Assembly: GCF_014650695.1 (NCBI RefSeq) | Contig: NZ_BMVL01000022.1 | Coordinates: forward strand, 1 to 64,000 | DNA from: Streptomyces avidinii | GTDB taxonomy: Bacteria > Actinomycetota > Actinomycetes > Streptomycetales > Streptomycetaceae | Reading direction: 5' to 3' | Length of the DNA: 64,000 nucleotides | In this document: positions 54,726 to 63,040 of the stretch, one piece after another | Numbering within the stretch: position 1 is the stretch's first letter | Layout: every line of letters begins with the position of its first letter | The notes under the pieces: model-generated | Told to the model about the DNA's origin: nothing | The model's input: the letters and a program-made list of their open reading frames with translations, nothing else | Databases searched by the model: none | Position numbers and translations under genes: made by a program

Positions 54726-57530
54726 TCAGGACGTGTTGGCCAGTCCCGAGGTACCCGCAAGGTTCGTCCCTGCGAACAGGTCACCGAGGTCGGCACGGCT
54801 GCGGACACCGAGCTTGCGGTAGACACGGGTGAGGTGCTGCTCCACGGTGCTCTTGGTGATGAACAGCTTGCGCCCGATCTCGCGGTTGGAGTGGCCGACC
54901 GCGGCCAGGGCCGTCACCCGGCGCTCGGCCGCCGTCAGGCTCACCGACCCCTCGTCCTCGTCCTGGCTGCAGTCCGATCCGCCCTCACCTTCGCAGGACT
55001 CGTCGCGGAACAGTCGGCGGAAGAGCGCGTCCGCAGCGCAGTTGTCGGCCACGGTCCGCGCATGGCGGGCCACCATGCGCGCCTTGGCCGGTGCACCGAG
55101 GTCGTGCAGCGCACGGCTGCGGTCGGCCAGCGCCCGGATGAGTTCAATCTGACTCCCGCAGGACTCCAGCAGGTTGACCGACTCCCTGAGCAGTGCGGAG
55201 CGCTGGTCCAGCTCACTCGACGCCGCCATCAGCCGCAGTGCGACACCACGTGCCCGGGGTGTGCTTCCGCCGGGCCTGCCCAGCTGCTCCCGTACGAGGG
55301 CACGCGCCTGGGTGGGGTTGCCCAGAGCGAGGTGGGCCTGAGCGGCGGAACTGCGCCACGGAAGGAAGGTGGGTGTGTCCGCTCCCCACTTCTTGGCGAG
55401 TTCGCCGCAGGTCAGGAAGTCGTCGAGGGCGGCGGCCGGCCGGTCGACAGCGAGGTGGTAGTGGCCGCGGGCGTGGGTGTAGAGCAGGCCGTGACGGGTC
55501 TCGAACATGCCGACGGGTACGTCGTGGTTGAGCCATGCACCCGCCAGGCCGCTCTTCCCCGAGGCAGTCGCGGCCAGGACCAGAGCGGAGAGCGGTGAAC
55601 CGATCGCGACGCCCCAGCCCGAGTGGGAGATCGCCGAGAGTGCGTCGCGGGCGTACTGCTCGGCGACCGGGAGCGCCCCCTGATGGAGCGCGACTTCCGC
55701 CCGGATTCCTGCCAGGATGGCTGCGACCGTCCCCCGCACGTGCGAACCGGCCTGCTGGAGCAGCACGTCGCACCAGAAGAGCGCCCGGTCCGGCCTGTCG
55801 CCGTAGACCAGAGTCAGCAGCGCCGCCTCCAGCGCCTCGACGCCGGTCGTGCTGGAGCGGCACCCCCGCAGGATCTCCTCCGCCATGGCCAGCGCGTGCT
55901 CGTCAGGCCCTTCCGCCATGACGGTGCCGAGCAGTTCGAGGGCGTACGAGGACGGGCTGACCTGGCGGGGCTGGAGCCCTCGGCGGGGCGGGCGGCGCGG
56001 GCCGCCGGACACCGTTCCCCCGTCCAGCGCCGGAACGGTGTGCCGCAGCCAGTGCCGCACGACGTGGAGTTCGTCCTCGACACGCGGGTCTTCGGCGTAG
56101 GGACCCTCGGACAGTGCTACGAGGGCCTCCCCCGCCTCGTCGAACTGCCCGTGCCACGCCAGGTATTTGACGGTCCAGGCAGCATCGGCGCCCTTGAGGT
56201 GGCCGGCCCGGAGGGTGTCTACCAGTGCGTCGAGCCACGGAGCGACCATCCGGGGGTCGATCTGCCAGCCTATCTTCACGCGCGCCATCAGCACTGCGGC
56301 CCGGTCGCGTTCGGTGCATGCGCTCTGGCCGGCCAGGCGCAAGCAGTCGAGACTCATTTCCTCGTGGCCCGCCTCCATCGACCGGTACGCCGCGTCGAGC
56401 AGCGTGCGGCCCGCCCACGGCTCGGTCACCGAGGCCGCCAGGAGGTGCTGTGCCACCACGGTCGCAGGTGCTCCGTCGTCGTGGAGCAGCCGGGCTGCAC
56501 GGCGCCGCAGGTCCGCCTTGGCCACCGCGTCCACGTGCTCCAGGATGGCCTTGCCGACGGCGGCGTCGCGCAGGGTGCCGTTCTCCAGCAGGCCCGCCGT
56601 GTCCAGCGCCGTCATGACCTGGTCGACCACGTCGGCGCCCCGACCGACCAGGCAGGCCACCAGTGAGGGCGTGGCCGACTCCCCGAGGACGGCGACACCG
56701 GCCGCCACGTCGAAGAGCTCGGCCTCGTCCCGGTAGGCCCAGGCGAGGGCGGCCTTGGTGAAGGCGGTGCTCGCCACCGCTTTGGAAGGCTGCTGCGGGT
56801 CGAGGCGGCGCGCGTCACGGCTGTCCGCCAGCAGGGCGTGCACGAGCAGCGGGTTGCCTCCGCTGACGGCGTGGAAGTCCGCCACCAGGTCGGGCGCTTC
56901 CACGGTGTCCACATGGTGCTCGATCACCCCGGCGATGCCGTCCCGCGACAGGGGCAGCAGCCGGAGCTGGCGAGCCTGGGGGTGGCGCAGCAGTTCGGCG
57001 TGGAAGGCCGGAGGGAGCATCTGCGGGCCCGTGGACTCGCAGAGCACCATCATGAGCGGCGCCGTACGGAGCCTGCGGACGAGGTAGAGCAGGCAGCGCA
57101 GGGAAGCGGCATCGGCGAGCTGCACGTCGTCCACCGCTACCACGACGAGCTGGCTGCGGGTCTCCCGGCACATGGCGGCGAAGAGCCGGTCCTCGAACTC
57201 GGCGGCCCCCTTGCTGCTGCGGGTGGCCGCGCGGATCTCCTCTTCGTCGTCCGACCCCAGGAACAGCTCCTTGATGACCGCGAGGTCGACCCCCGACGCG
57301 GAGACCGAACCCGAGGCGCTGAACACCTGGGCCCCGGCATCGGCCGCGCGACGCAGGAACACGTCGAGCAGTGCGGTCTTGCCTACCCCCGGCCCTCCGC
57401 CGATGAGGACGACACCGCCTTCGCGCCGCTGGACGCCTGCCAATACGTCCGCGAGCAGGTCCATTTCCTCATCACGTTCGAAAAGCTCCGCGACAATACC
57501 GCCAGCCACAATCCCCACCCGTTTATCCAT
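54726..57530 (-). CDS. LAL-family LuxR transcriptional regulator (proximal)
   Basis: 934 residues from the ATG at 57528-57530; a TTG two codons upstream is less likely and no strong ribosome site is seen at either. The N-terminus carries a Walker A motif GGPGVGKT (residues 45-52) and a Walker B LVVVAVDDVQ, followed by a long helical repeat region. The C-terminus has a LuxR helix-turn-helix (about 865-920: TAAERRVTALAAVGHSNREI then TKSTVEQHLTRVYRKL). This is the architecture of the pathway-specific LAL activators found in macrolide and polyene clusters. It is probably an activator of this cluster. Its own upstream region carries five AGGGG hexamers, so it may be auto-regulated or driven by the second LAL protein. 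I found no TTA codon in it, so direct bldA control is not indicated. Confidence 0.93.
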   Translation of the reverse strand: MDKRVGIVAGGIVAELFERDEEMDLLADVLAGVQRREGGVVLIGGGPGVGKTALLDVFLRRAADAGAQVFSASGSVSASGVDLAVIKELFLGSDDEEEIRAATRSSKGAAEFEDRLFAAMCRETRSQLVVVAVDDVQLADAASLRCLLYLVRRLRTAPLMMVLCESTGPQMLPPAFHAELLRHPQARQLRLLPLSRDGIAGVIEHHVDTVEAPDLVADFHAVSGGNPLLVHALLADSRDARRLDPQQPSKAVASTAFTKAALAWAYRDEAELFDVAAGVAVLGESATPSLVACLVGRGADVVDQVMTALDTAGLLENGTLRDAAVGKAILEHVDAVAKADLRRRAARLLHDDGAPATVVAQHLLAASVTEPWAGRTLLDAAYRSMEAGHEEMSLDCLRLAGQSACTERDRAAVLMARVKIGWQIDPRMVAPWLDALVDTLRAGHLKGADAAWTVKYLAWHGQFDEAGEALVALSEGPYAEDPRVEDELHVVRHWLRHTVPALDGGTVSGGPRRPPRRGLQPRQVSPSSYALELLGTVMAEGPDEHALAMAEEILRGCRSSTTGVEALEAALLTLVYGDRPDRALFWCDVLLQQAGSHVRGTVAAILAGIRAEVALHQGALPVAEQYARDALSAISHSGWGVAIGSPLSALVLAATASGKSGLAGAWLNHDVPVGMFETRHGLLYTHARGHYHLAVDRPAAALDDFLTCGELAKKWGADTPTFLPWRSSAAQAHLALGNPTQARALVREQLGRPGGSTPRARGVALRLMAASSELDQRSALLRESVNLLESCGSQIELIRALADRSRALHDLGAPAKARMVARHARTVADNCAADALFRRLFRDESCEGEGGSDCSQDEDEGSVSLTAAERRVTALAAVGHSNREIGRKLFITKSTVEQHLTRVYRKLGVRSRADLGDLFAGTNLAGTSGLANTS

Positions 57531-57588
57531 AATCAATTGAGAACCGCTTGAGCATCACTAGAATTCGAATGCAATTTCAATTGATTCG

Positions 57589-57688
57589 ACTGTACCGAGA
57601 TGGGCCCCTGCCTCCAACCCCTACCTTCGCGCCGCAACCCCCTACCCCTCTCTGACCTGCATTTTCACTCGGTACAGGCATCCCCCTA
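57589..57688 (-). promoter_or_regulatory. Promoter and five AGGGG repeats before the proximal LAL gene
   Basis: Read toward the gene: TAGGGG (57683-57688), GAGGGG (57645-57650), TAGGGG (57639-57644), TAGGGG (57618-57623) and CAGGGG (57605-57610). The last two are 13 bp apart as in the other boxes. TACAGT at 57589-57594 is a good -10 hexamer, 10 nt beyond the last repeat. The predicted leader is about 50 nt. Confidence 0.7.
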
Positions 57689-57740
57689 CCGACTTGGCAC
57701 CGGGTCTGAAGGAACAAGGGGACAGGATGGCCGGAAGGCA

Positions 57741-57790
57741 GATACGCCGCTGCCCGCCCCCTTGAAACAGGGGGCGGGCAGCGGCGTATC
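57741..57790 (-). terminator. 22-bp perfect hairpin after the distal LAL gene
   Basis: 57741-57762 and 57769-57790 are perfectly complementary over 22 bp with a TGAAAC loop, starting 14 bp beyond the stop codon of the distal LAL gene. It is the strongest terminator-like structure in the window and separates the two regulator genes into different transcripts. Confidence 0.9.
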
Positions 57791-57804
57791 CCGGAGCTCG
57801 CCCG

Positions 57805-60705
57805 TCAGACCTCGACGGTCATTTCGAGTTCCAGTGGCAAATCATCCCGTCTGGCGACCTTCAATTTCTTGTAGACACGGGTGAGGTGCTGTTCGACTGT
57901 GCTCTTCGTGATGAACAACCGCAGGGAGATCTCGCGGTTCGTGTAGCCGTTGGCAGCCAGTGCGGCGACCTTGCGCTCGGAGTCGCTGAGCTCTTGCGAG
58001 CGCGCGGGGGCGGCCTCGTCCGGACATGCCGCGGGGGACGGCGCCTCGGGCGGCACCACCGGGTCCGGGGACTCGACGCGGCAGGCTGCGGCAGGGCGCA
58101 CGGCGCGGTCCGCGCCGTCTGCCGGCTCGGCGCGGCGCAGCAGGGACGCCGCCCCGCATTCCTTCGCCAGACGTGTCGCCCGGCGGCGGGCGACGGCGGC
58201 GCGGCGGGGCTCGCCGGCTTCCTCGTGGGCGTCGGCCAGGTCGAAGAGGACCCGGGCGGTCCCCAGGCCGTCACGGGCCTTGCGCAGTTCGCCGAGGGCC
58301 TCGTCGAGCCGTGCCACCCGTGCGTGCTGCTCGCCGGCGAGGGCCATGGCGTGCAGGGAGATGCCCCGGATGCGAGGGGAGCCGTCGGCGACCATGGTCA
58401 GCTGTTCCGTGGCGAGTCTCAGCGCTTCCCCCCGCTCCCCCAGTCGCAGCAGCGCCTCGGCGGCGTCCGTACGCCACGGCAGCAGGCCGGGGCGGTCCAC
58501 CCCCCAGAGCCCGGCCAGCCGCCCCGCCGCCTGGAAGTCCCTCAGCGCGGAGTGGTACCGGTGGTTGGCCATGTGGTACAGCCCGCGCGCCCTTCGGTAG
58601 CTGAGCCAGTGCACGCTGCCGGGCAGGGACCGCGCCATCGGGCGACTGAGGTGGTGAGCCGCCTCGTCGAGCTCGCCCCGGGCGATGTTGACCGCCACCA
58701 GGTGGGCGACCGCCGCCCCTTCGAAGGCGGACCGGTGCCGCTGAGGCATGGCGGTCAGACAGGCCCGCAAACCCTTCTCGGCCGCCTCGAGGTCTCCCCT
58801 GTGGACACCGGCCTCGGCACGCAGGGCGGCGAAGGACGCCTCCCAGCCCGGGGTGCCCCGGCCCGCCGACTTCCGGAGGAACGTGTCGCACCAGTGCAGG
58901 ACTCGGTCGGCGGCGCCGTTGTACAGCAGCGACTGGATCGCATTGAGCAGCAGGTCGAGCGTGAAGTCCGTCAGCGGGGTGATCTCCAGAAGGCCCTCGG
59001 CGCTGGCGATGTACTGCTCCGGCCCCCCGGGCCGCTGCGTCTCCCAGGGCTTGGCCGGTCGCCTGGCCGCCGTCCGCCCCTGTGTGCGCGGCGGGGTCGG
59101 TACGGTGTCCGGACCGCCCCCTTCCTCTCCTTCTCCGTCCGGACTCCTGCGCGCCGGCCCGACCGGCGGCCAGAACCCCGGCTCCCGGACGCTCTCCCAA
59201 GGCGCGCAGATCTCGCCCCCGGGCGCAATGGCGTCCTCCGTCGCGCGGTCGTCCGCCACGGCACAGTCGATGACTTCGCGTGCTTGATCGAGCCAGCCAT
59301 GGGCAAGGAGCAGCTCGGCGAAGGACTCGACGGTCGCCGCCGGCATGGGGCAGACCCGCAGCCTCTCCAACACCTCGAGGAGATGCAGTTCGGCGGCCGC
59401 CGCGCTGATGCGCCGCGCGATGAGGGCGAGCCTGATCCTGATCTCGATCCGGCGCCGCGGGTCCTCACAGGCGCTGTGGGCGAGTTCCAGGTAGGAGACC
59501 GCCTCCTGGACGTGGTCGTCGAGCAGTACTTGTTCTGCTGCTTCCTGCAGGACTCCCACCCCCCAGACCTTGTCGGCCCTCCCTGCCTGGAGGAGGTGCT
59601 CGGCCGTGACGTACGGCGGCGCCCCGCAGGCGTGCAGCAAGTCGGCGGAACGCAGGTGGAGTTCGACGCGCAGCTCCGGTTCCAATGCGTCCAGGACGGC
59701 GTCCCGTGCGATTCGGCTGCGGAAGGAGTAGTCCCGGATGATGCCCGACTCGCCGAGCGCGTGCAGGCTCTCGGTCAACTGTTCGCGGCCGAGGTCCAGC
59801 AGCTGGGCCAGCAGCTCCCGGTTGACGAACTCCCCGAGGACGGCCAGACCGATGGCCACCTGGCGGCTGCGCTCACCACCGCGCTCCAGGCAGGCCAGCA
59901 GCGCGTCCCGGAAGACCTGCCCGGCCTGCGGCTCCGCGGCGGGCCGGCCCGTGCCGGTACCGGTGTGGGCCCGGTGATCTTCGACGAGCGCGCGCAGGAG
60001 CAGGGGATTGCCGCCGCTCAGCGCGTAGTAGCGGTCGACGACCTTCGCGTCGAGCCGCCCGGGCCACGCCTCCGCCAGCACTTCCTGGACGCCGCCACGG
60101 CCGAGCTGCGGCAGCCGCACACGCATGAAGTTCGGCTGCCTCAGAAGCTCTCCGCCGAAGGCCACGTCCTGGCGCCCGCCGGCCACCGGTTGCGTGAACA
60201 CCATGAGAAGAGGGGCCGTGCGGCAGTGCCGGGCCAGGTGCAGCAACTGCCTCAGGGATTCCTGGTCCCCGTGCTGGACGTCGTCGACCGCGAGCACCAC
60301 GGGCGCGGTTTCGGAGAGTTGCCGCACCGAAGCACAGAATTCGCGCTGCAATTCATAGCGCTCGGTATCACGGCGAAGCTGCTCACATACTCCTTCGCCC
60401 TGCTCACCGGAAAGATCCGCGCTCAGTGCGCGAAAACGCCGAGCGAGTTTCTCGTAAAAGGAAGTTCCGTCGACGATGTTCCGGAGCAGGCTCAACGGAA
60501 TTTCAGACTCTTGGGCGACGGCAGCCGTTTGCAGGACCACCGATCCGGAAGACTCCGCAAAGTCCGTCAAGGCTGCCAAAATTTCACTTTTGCCGCAGCC
60601 TGCGGCTGCTTCCAGCAGGACTGTTGCAGACCTTCCGGACGAACACACCGCATCGTGCGCGGATATCAGCTGTTTCGTTTCTTCAGCTCGTCCGAACAGC
60701 ACCAT
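57805..60705 (-). CDS. LAL-family LuxR transcriptional regulator (distal)
   Basis: 966 residues from the ATG at 60703-60705 (MVLFGRAEETKQL). The ribosome site is weak (GGGGG about 12 nt upstream), so the start is less certain than for its neighbours. The N-terminal Walker A reads AAAGCGKS (residues 33-40, Ala in the first position, which the P-loop pattern allows) and Walker B VVLAVDDVQ. The C-terminus (about 905-955) has SDSERKVAALAANGYTNREI followed by ITKSTVEQHLTRVYKKL, a LuxR helix-turn-helix nearly the same in its recognition helix as that of the proximal LAL protein. The two may therefore bind the same site, act as heteromers or form a cascade. The region before it lacks a clear AGGGG array, so it may be the upstream member of the cascade. 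I see no in-frame TTA codon. Confidence 0.92.
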   Translation of the reverse strand: MVLFGRAEETKQLISAHDAVCSSGRSATVLLEAAAGCGKSEILAALTDFAESSGSVVLQTAAVAQESEIPLSLLRNIVDGTSFYEKLARRFRALSADLSGEQGEGVCEQLRRDTERYELQREFCASVRQLSETAPVVLAVDDVQHGDQESLRQLLHLARHCRTAPLLMVFTQPVAGGRQDVAFGGELLRQPNFMRVRLPQLGRGGVQEVLAEAWPGRLDAKVVDRYYALSGGNPLLLRALVEDHRAHTGTGTGRPAAEPQAGQVFRDALLACLERGGERSRQVAIGLAVLGEFVNRELLAQLLDLGREQLTESLHALGESGIIRDYSFRSRIARDAVLDALEPELRVELHLRSADLLHACGAPPYVTAEHLLQAGRADKVWGVGVLQEAAEQVLLDDHVQEAVSYLELAHSACEDPRRRIEIRIRLALIARRISAAAAELHLLEVLERLRVCPMPAATVESFAELLLAHGWLDQAREVIDCAVADDRATEDAIAPGGEICAPWESVREPGFWPPVGPARRSPDGEGEEGGGPDTVPTPPRTQGRTAARRPAKPWETQRPGGPEQYIASAEGLLEITPLTDFTLDLLLNAIQSLLYNGAADRVLHWCDTFLRKSAGRGTPGWEASFAALRAEAGVHRGDLEAAEKGLRACLTAMPQRHRSAFEGAAVAHLVAVNIARGELDEAAHHLSRPMARSLPGSVHWLSYRRARGLYHMANHRYHSALRDFQAAGRLAGLWGVDRPGLLPWRTDAAEALLRLGERGEALRLATEQLTMVADGSPRIRGISLHAMALAGEQHARVARLDEALGELRKARDGLGTARVLFDLADAHEEAGEPRRAAVARRRATRLAKECGAASLLRRAEPADGADRAVRPAAACRVESPDPVVPPEAPSPAACPDEAAPARSQELSDSERKVAALAANGYTNREISLRLFITKSTVEQHLTRVYKKLKVARRDDLPLELEMTVEV

Positions 60706-60842
60706 GGATAAAAGAACCCCCGGAGTTGAGTCGTCCAGACCACCCCCGTGTGGCCGGACACTCGGACCGAGCGGCCGGAGGACCCGGGGGCCTCTCACCG
60801 CACGCTCGAACCAAACGACAGACAACATCAACATCCATGCAC

Positions 60843-60848
60843 TGTCAA
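60843..60848 (-). promoter_or_regulatory. Possible -35 element (TTGACA) of the distal LAL gene
   Basis: A perfect TTGACA lies about 140 bp before the start codon, followed after 17 nt by TTGTCT, a poor -10 match. It is the best housekeeping-type promoter candidate in this gap. Confidence 0.35.
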
Positions 60849-61026
60849 CCGACCTTTGAATCGCCGACGTGCCCCCTCCGATACCTTCGGTCGCGCGAAT
60901 CAGCCAGATGGGTCACGTCCGGGCCGACCTCACCCGGGCACACAGGAAGAATGGATGAATTCAAGCCAAGAACGAATCGATCGCGCCATGGCAACGTCCC
61001 CCTCCCTTGAAGAAGTAACCAAAATT

Positions 61027-61046
61027 CCTTAGCGCTTCCTTTAAGG
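61027..61046 (-). terminator. Weak hairpin with U-rich tail after the thioesterase gene
   Basis: CCTTA (61027-61031) and TAAGG (61042-61046) can pair around a 10-nt loop, followed on the minus strand by AATTTT. The stem is short, but the T-run is rare in this DNA. Confidence 0.35.
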
Positions 61047-61076
61047 TCCTCCGCCCGCCGGACCGGCCGACGCGCC

Positions 61077-61832
61077 TCAGGCGACCGTCGAGGCGACGCG
61101 CGCGATGGCGTCGATGACCCGCGCCGCCTGCTGGTTGAGATAGAAGTGGCCGCCCGGGTACGACTGGAGCTCGAACGTTCCGGCGGTGTGCTCCTCCCAC
61201 GCCTGCGCTTCCTCCCGCGAGACCTTCGGGTCGTCCACACCGAAGTGGGCCTGAATGGGAGCCTGGAGCTTCGGCCCCGCCTCGTAGCGGTAGCTCTCGG
61301 CCGCCTTGTAGTCGCTGCGGATGGCCGGCAGGACCATCCGCAGGATCTCCTCATCGCCCAGCACCGCGGCCTGGGTGCCGCTCAGCGACTGGATCTCCCG
61401 GATCAGGTCGTCGTCGGACCGGAGGTGGACCCGCTCGTCGCGGTGGCGCGACGGAGCGCGGCGGCCCGAGGCGAAGACCGCCAGCGGCACGATGCCCTTG
61501 GCCTCCAGGCGCAGGGCCACCTCGAAGGCGAGCGTGGCTCCCATGCTGTGGCCGAAAATGATCATTGGCCGATCCGCCCAGGGCAGCAGCGCGTCCGTCA
61601 CCGCGTCGGCGAGGTCCGCGATGTTGTCGATGCCCGGCTCGTCACGACGGTCCTGCCGGCCGGGGTACTGCACGGCCACCACGTCGAGGCCGGGCGCGAG
61701 CGCCTTGGACACCGGGAAGAAGTACGGGGCGGAACCGCCGGCGTGCGGAAGGCAGACCAGCCGCACCTTCGCGTCGGGCGCGGGGTGGAACTGACGCATC
61801 CACAGGTTCTCGTCAACGCCGTTCGCGGTCAT
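61077..61832 (-). CDS. Type II thioesterase (editing hydrolase)
   Basis: 251 residues, the usual size for discrete alpha/beta-hydrolase thioesterases of PKS and NRPS clusters. The start is the ATG at 61830-61832 with AAGGGAA 6-7 nt upstream. The nucleophile is Ser96 in GHSMG, the acid probably Asp200 or Asp201 in GVDDP, and the base His229 in GGHFYL. Its expected role is to hydrolyse stalled or wrongly decarboxylated acyl groups from the PKS carrier proteins. It is not the chain-releasing domain, which would be fused to the last synthase and is outside the window. It is divergent from the metallophosphoesterase operon, and the shared 282-bp region carries AGGGG hexamers in both orientations, so it is probably co-regulated with the cluster. 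Confidence 0.93.
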   Translation of the reverse strand: MTANGVDENLWMRQFHPAPDAKVRLVCLPHAGGSAPYFFPVSKALAPGLDVVAVQYPGRQDRRDEPGIDNIADLADAVTDALLPWADRPMIIFGHSMGATLAFEVALRLEAKGIVPLAVFASGRRAPSRHRDERVHLRSDDDLIREIQSLSGTQAAVLGDEEILRMVLPAIRSDYKAAESYRYEAGPKLQAPIQAHFGVDDPKVSREEAQAWEEHTAGTFELQSYPGGHFYLNQQAARVIDAIARVASTVA

Positions 61833-61936
61833 GGCAGTTCCCTTCGTCACACAAGGTCCGTGGCGCCGGCCGCCGGCCACACCACCACCGCCGTCGCACC
61901 TGAAGAGATCTTGAGTGGCCCCCCGGGCCGCCACAA

Positions 61937-61964
61937 CCCCTCATCACCGACCCACCCACCCCTA
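61937..61964 (-). promoter_or_regulatory. Two AGGGG hexamers before the thioesterase gene
   Basis: TAGGGG (61959-61964) and GAGGGG (61937-61942) both point toward the thioesterase gene and are 22 bp apart, twice the 11-bp spacing used elsewhere. They lie about 105-130 bp before the start. No convincing -10 hexamer was found. Confidence 0.45.
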
Positions 61965-62012
61965 CGGGCCGACGGCAGCCCCGGTCCCGCACACCCGCCT
62001 CACGCACACATC

Positions 62013-62029
62013 TAGGGGGCGGCTAGGGG
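62013..62029 (+). promoter_or_regulatory. Two TAGGGG repeats before the metallophosphoesterase operon
   Basis: TAGGGG at 62013-62018 and again at 62024-62029 are exactly 11 bp apart, one helical turn, pointing to the plus-strand operon that starts at 62115. This matches the repeats before the PKS and P450 genes and places the operon in the same regulon. Confidence 0.6.
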
Positions 62030-62114
62030 TTTCGCCGGGCAGTGGTTCAGATCACTCTGGAGCGGTGCGGTTGCCGACGCCGGGTCGAACCGATACCGCG
62101 GGAAGGCAACAGGA

Positions 62115-63023
62115 ATGAGTGAGACCCACCACCCCACGCCCCGCGGAGTCGCGCTGCCTCCTGCCCACGACGGCAGGCTGATGGCCATCAGCGACCTGCA
62201 CGTGCGCCACGAGCGCAACCGGGACATCGTCCGTGACCTGCGGACCGACTCCCCGGCGGACTGGCTCGTCGTGGCCGGGGACGTCGGGGAGACCGTGTCC
62301 GACATCGAGAACACCCTGTCCGTGCTGCGGGAGCGGTTCGCCCAGGTGGTCTGGGTGCCGGGCAACCACGAGCTGTGGACCGACCCGGCCGACCCGGTCC
62401 AGCTGCGCGGCGAGGACAAGTACCGCCACCTCGTGGACATCTGCCGTCGACTTGACGTGATCACCCCGGAGGACCCGTACCCGGTGTGGAACGGAGAGGG
62501 CGGACCCGCCGTCGTCGTCCCGCTCTTCGTCCTCTACGACTACAGCTTCCGGCCGCCCGGCGCCTACTCGAAGGAGCACGCGCTACGGCTGGCGGACGAA
62601 GCCGGTGTGGTCTGCACCGACGAGTTCCTCCTGCACCCCGATCCGTACCCGACCCGGGAAGCGTGGTGCCGCGCCCGACTGGCCCTGACCCGGGACCGTC
62701 TCGACGCGCTGCCGCCCGGTCTGCCCACCGTGCTGGTCAACCACTTCCCGCTGGTCCGCGACCCCACGAGGGTCCTGCGGTACCCCGAGTTCGCCCTGTG
62801 GTGCGGCACGACCGGGACCGCCGACTGGCACCGCACGTACCGTGCGGCCGCGGTGGTCTACGGACACCTGCACATCCCGCGCACCATCCACTGCGACGGA
62901 GTGCCCCACCACGAGGTGTCCCTCGGCTACCCGAGGGAGTGGGAGCGGCGCGCGACACCGCCGGGCCGCCCGGTCCAGATCCTGGGGAACGCCACGGCGG
63001 TGGCCGCTGCCCGTACCTGGTAG
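62115..63023 (+). CDS. Calcineurin-like metallophosphoesterase, cluster-associated
   Basis: 302 residues, ATG start with an AAGG ribosome site 9 nt upstream. All the dinuclear-metal motifs are visible in order: DLH (Asp27, His29), GD (Asp56), GNHE (Asn84, His85), a later NHFP and GHLH. It should therefore be an active phosphoesterase. There is no signal peptide or membrane segment, so it is cytosolic. The substrate is unknown. The phosphopantetheinyl transferase follows after 17 bp, so they are co-transcribed; a link to CoA or phosphopantetheine turnover is a guess from that pairing only. The TAGGGG repeats upstream suggest control by the cluster activators. Confidence 0.9.
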   Translation: MSETHHPTPRGVALPPAHDGRLMAISDLHVRHERNRDIVRDLRTDSPADWLVVAGDVGETVSDIENTLSVLRERFAQVVWVPGNHELWTDPADPVQLRGEDKYRHLVDICRRLDVITPEDPYPVWNGEGGPAVVVPLFVLYDYSFRPPGAYSKEHALRLADEAGVVCTDEFLLHPDPYPTREAWCRARLALTRDRLDALPPGLPTVLVNHFPLVRDPTRVLRYPEFALWCGTTGTADWHRTYRAAAVVYGHLHIPRTIHCDGVPHHEVSLGYPREWERRATPPGRPVQILGNATAVAAARTW

Positions 63024-63040
63024 CGAGGAAGAGGGAAAAC

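Larger units (their letters stand above)
60706..61076. other. 371-bp intergenic region upstream of the distal LAL gene
   Basis: It holds the presumed promoter of the distal LAL gene and the end of the thioesterase transcript. Isolated AGGGG copies occur at 60873-60878 and 60999-61004, but not in the spaced arrangement seen elsewhere. Short open frames here lack ribosome sites and recognisable products. Confidence 0.7.

Noticed and set aside
57605..57688. The C-rich tracts upstream of the proximal LAL gene as simple low-complexity sequence.
   Set aside because: Two of the copies keep the 13-bp spacing, all have the same orientation and they end 10 nt before a good -10 hexamer, so a regulatory role is more likely than chance.
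60706..60834. Upstream extension of the distal LAL gene by 43 residues.
   Set aside because: The added sequence has no similarity to LAL proteins. The internal ATG is followed at once by the typical FGRAEE start, although its ribosome site is weak.
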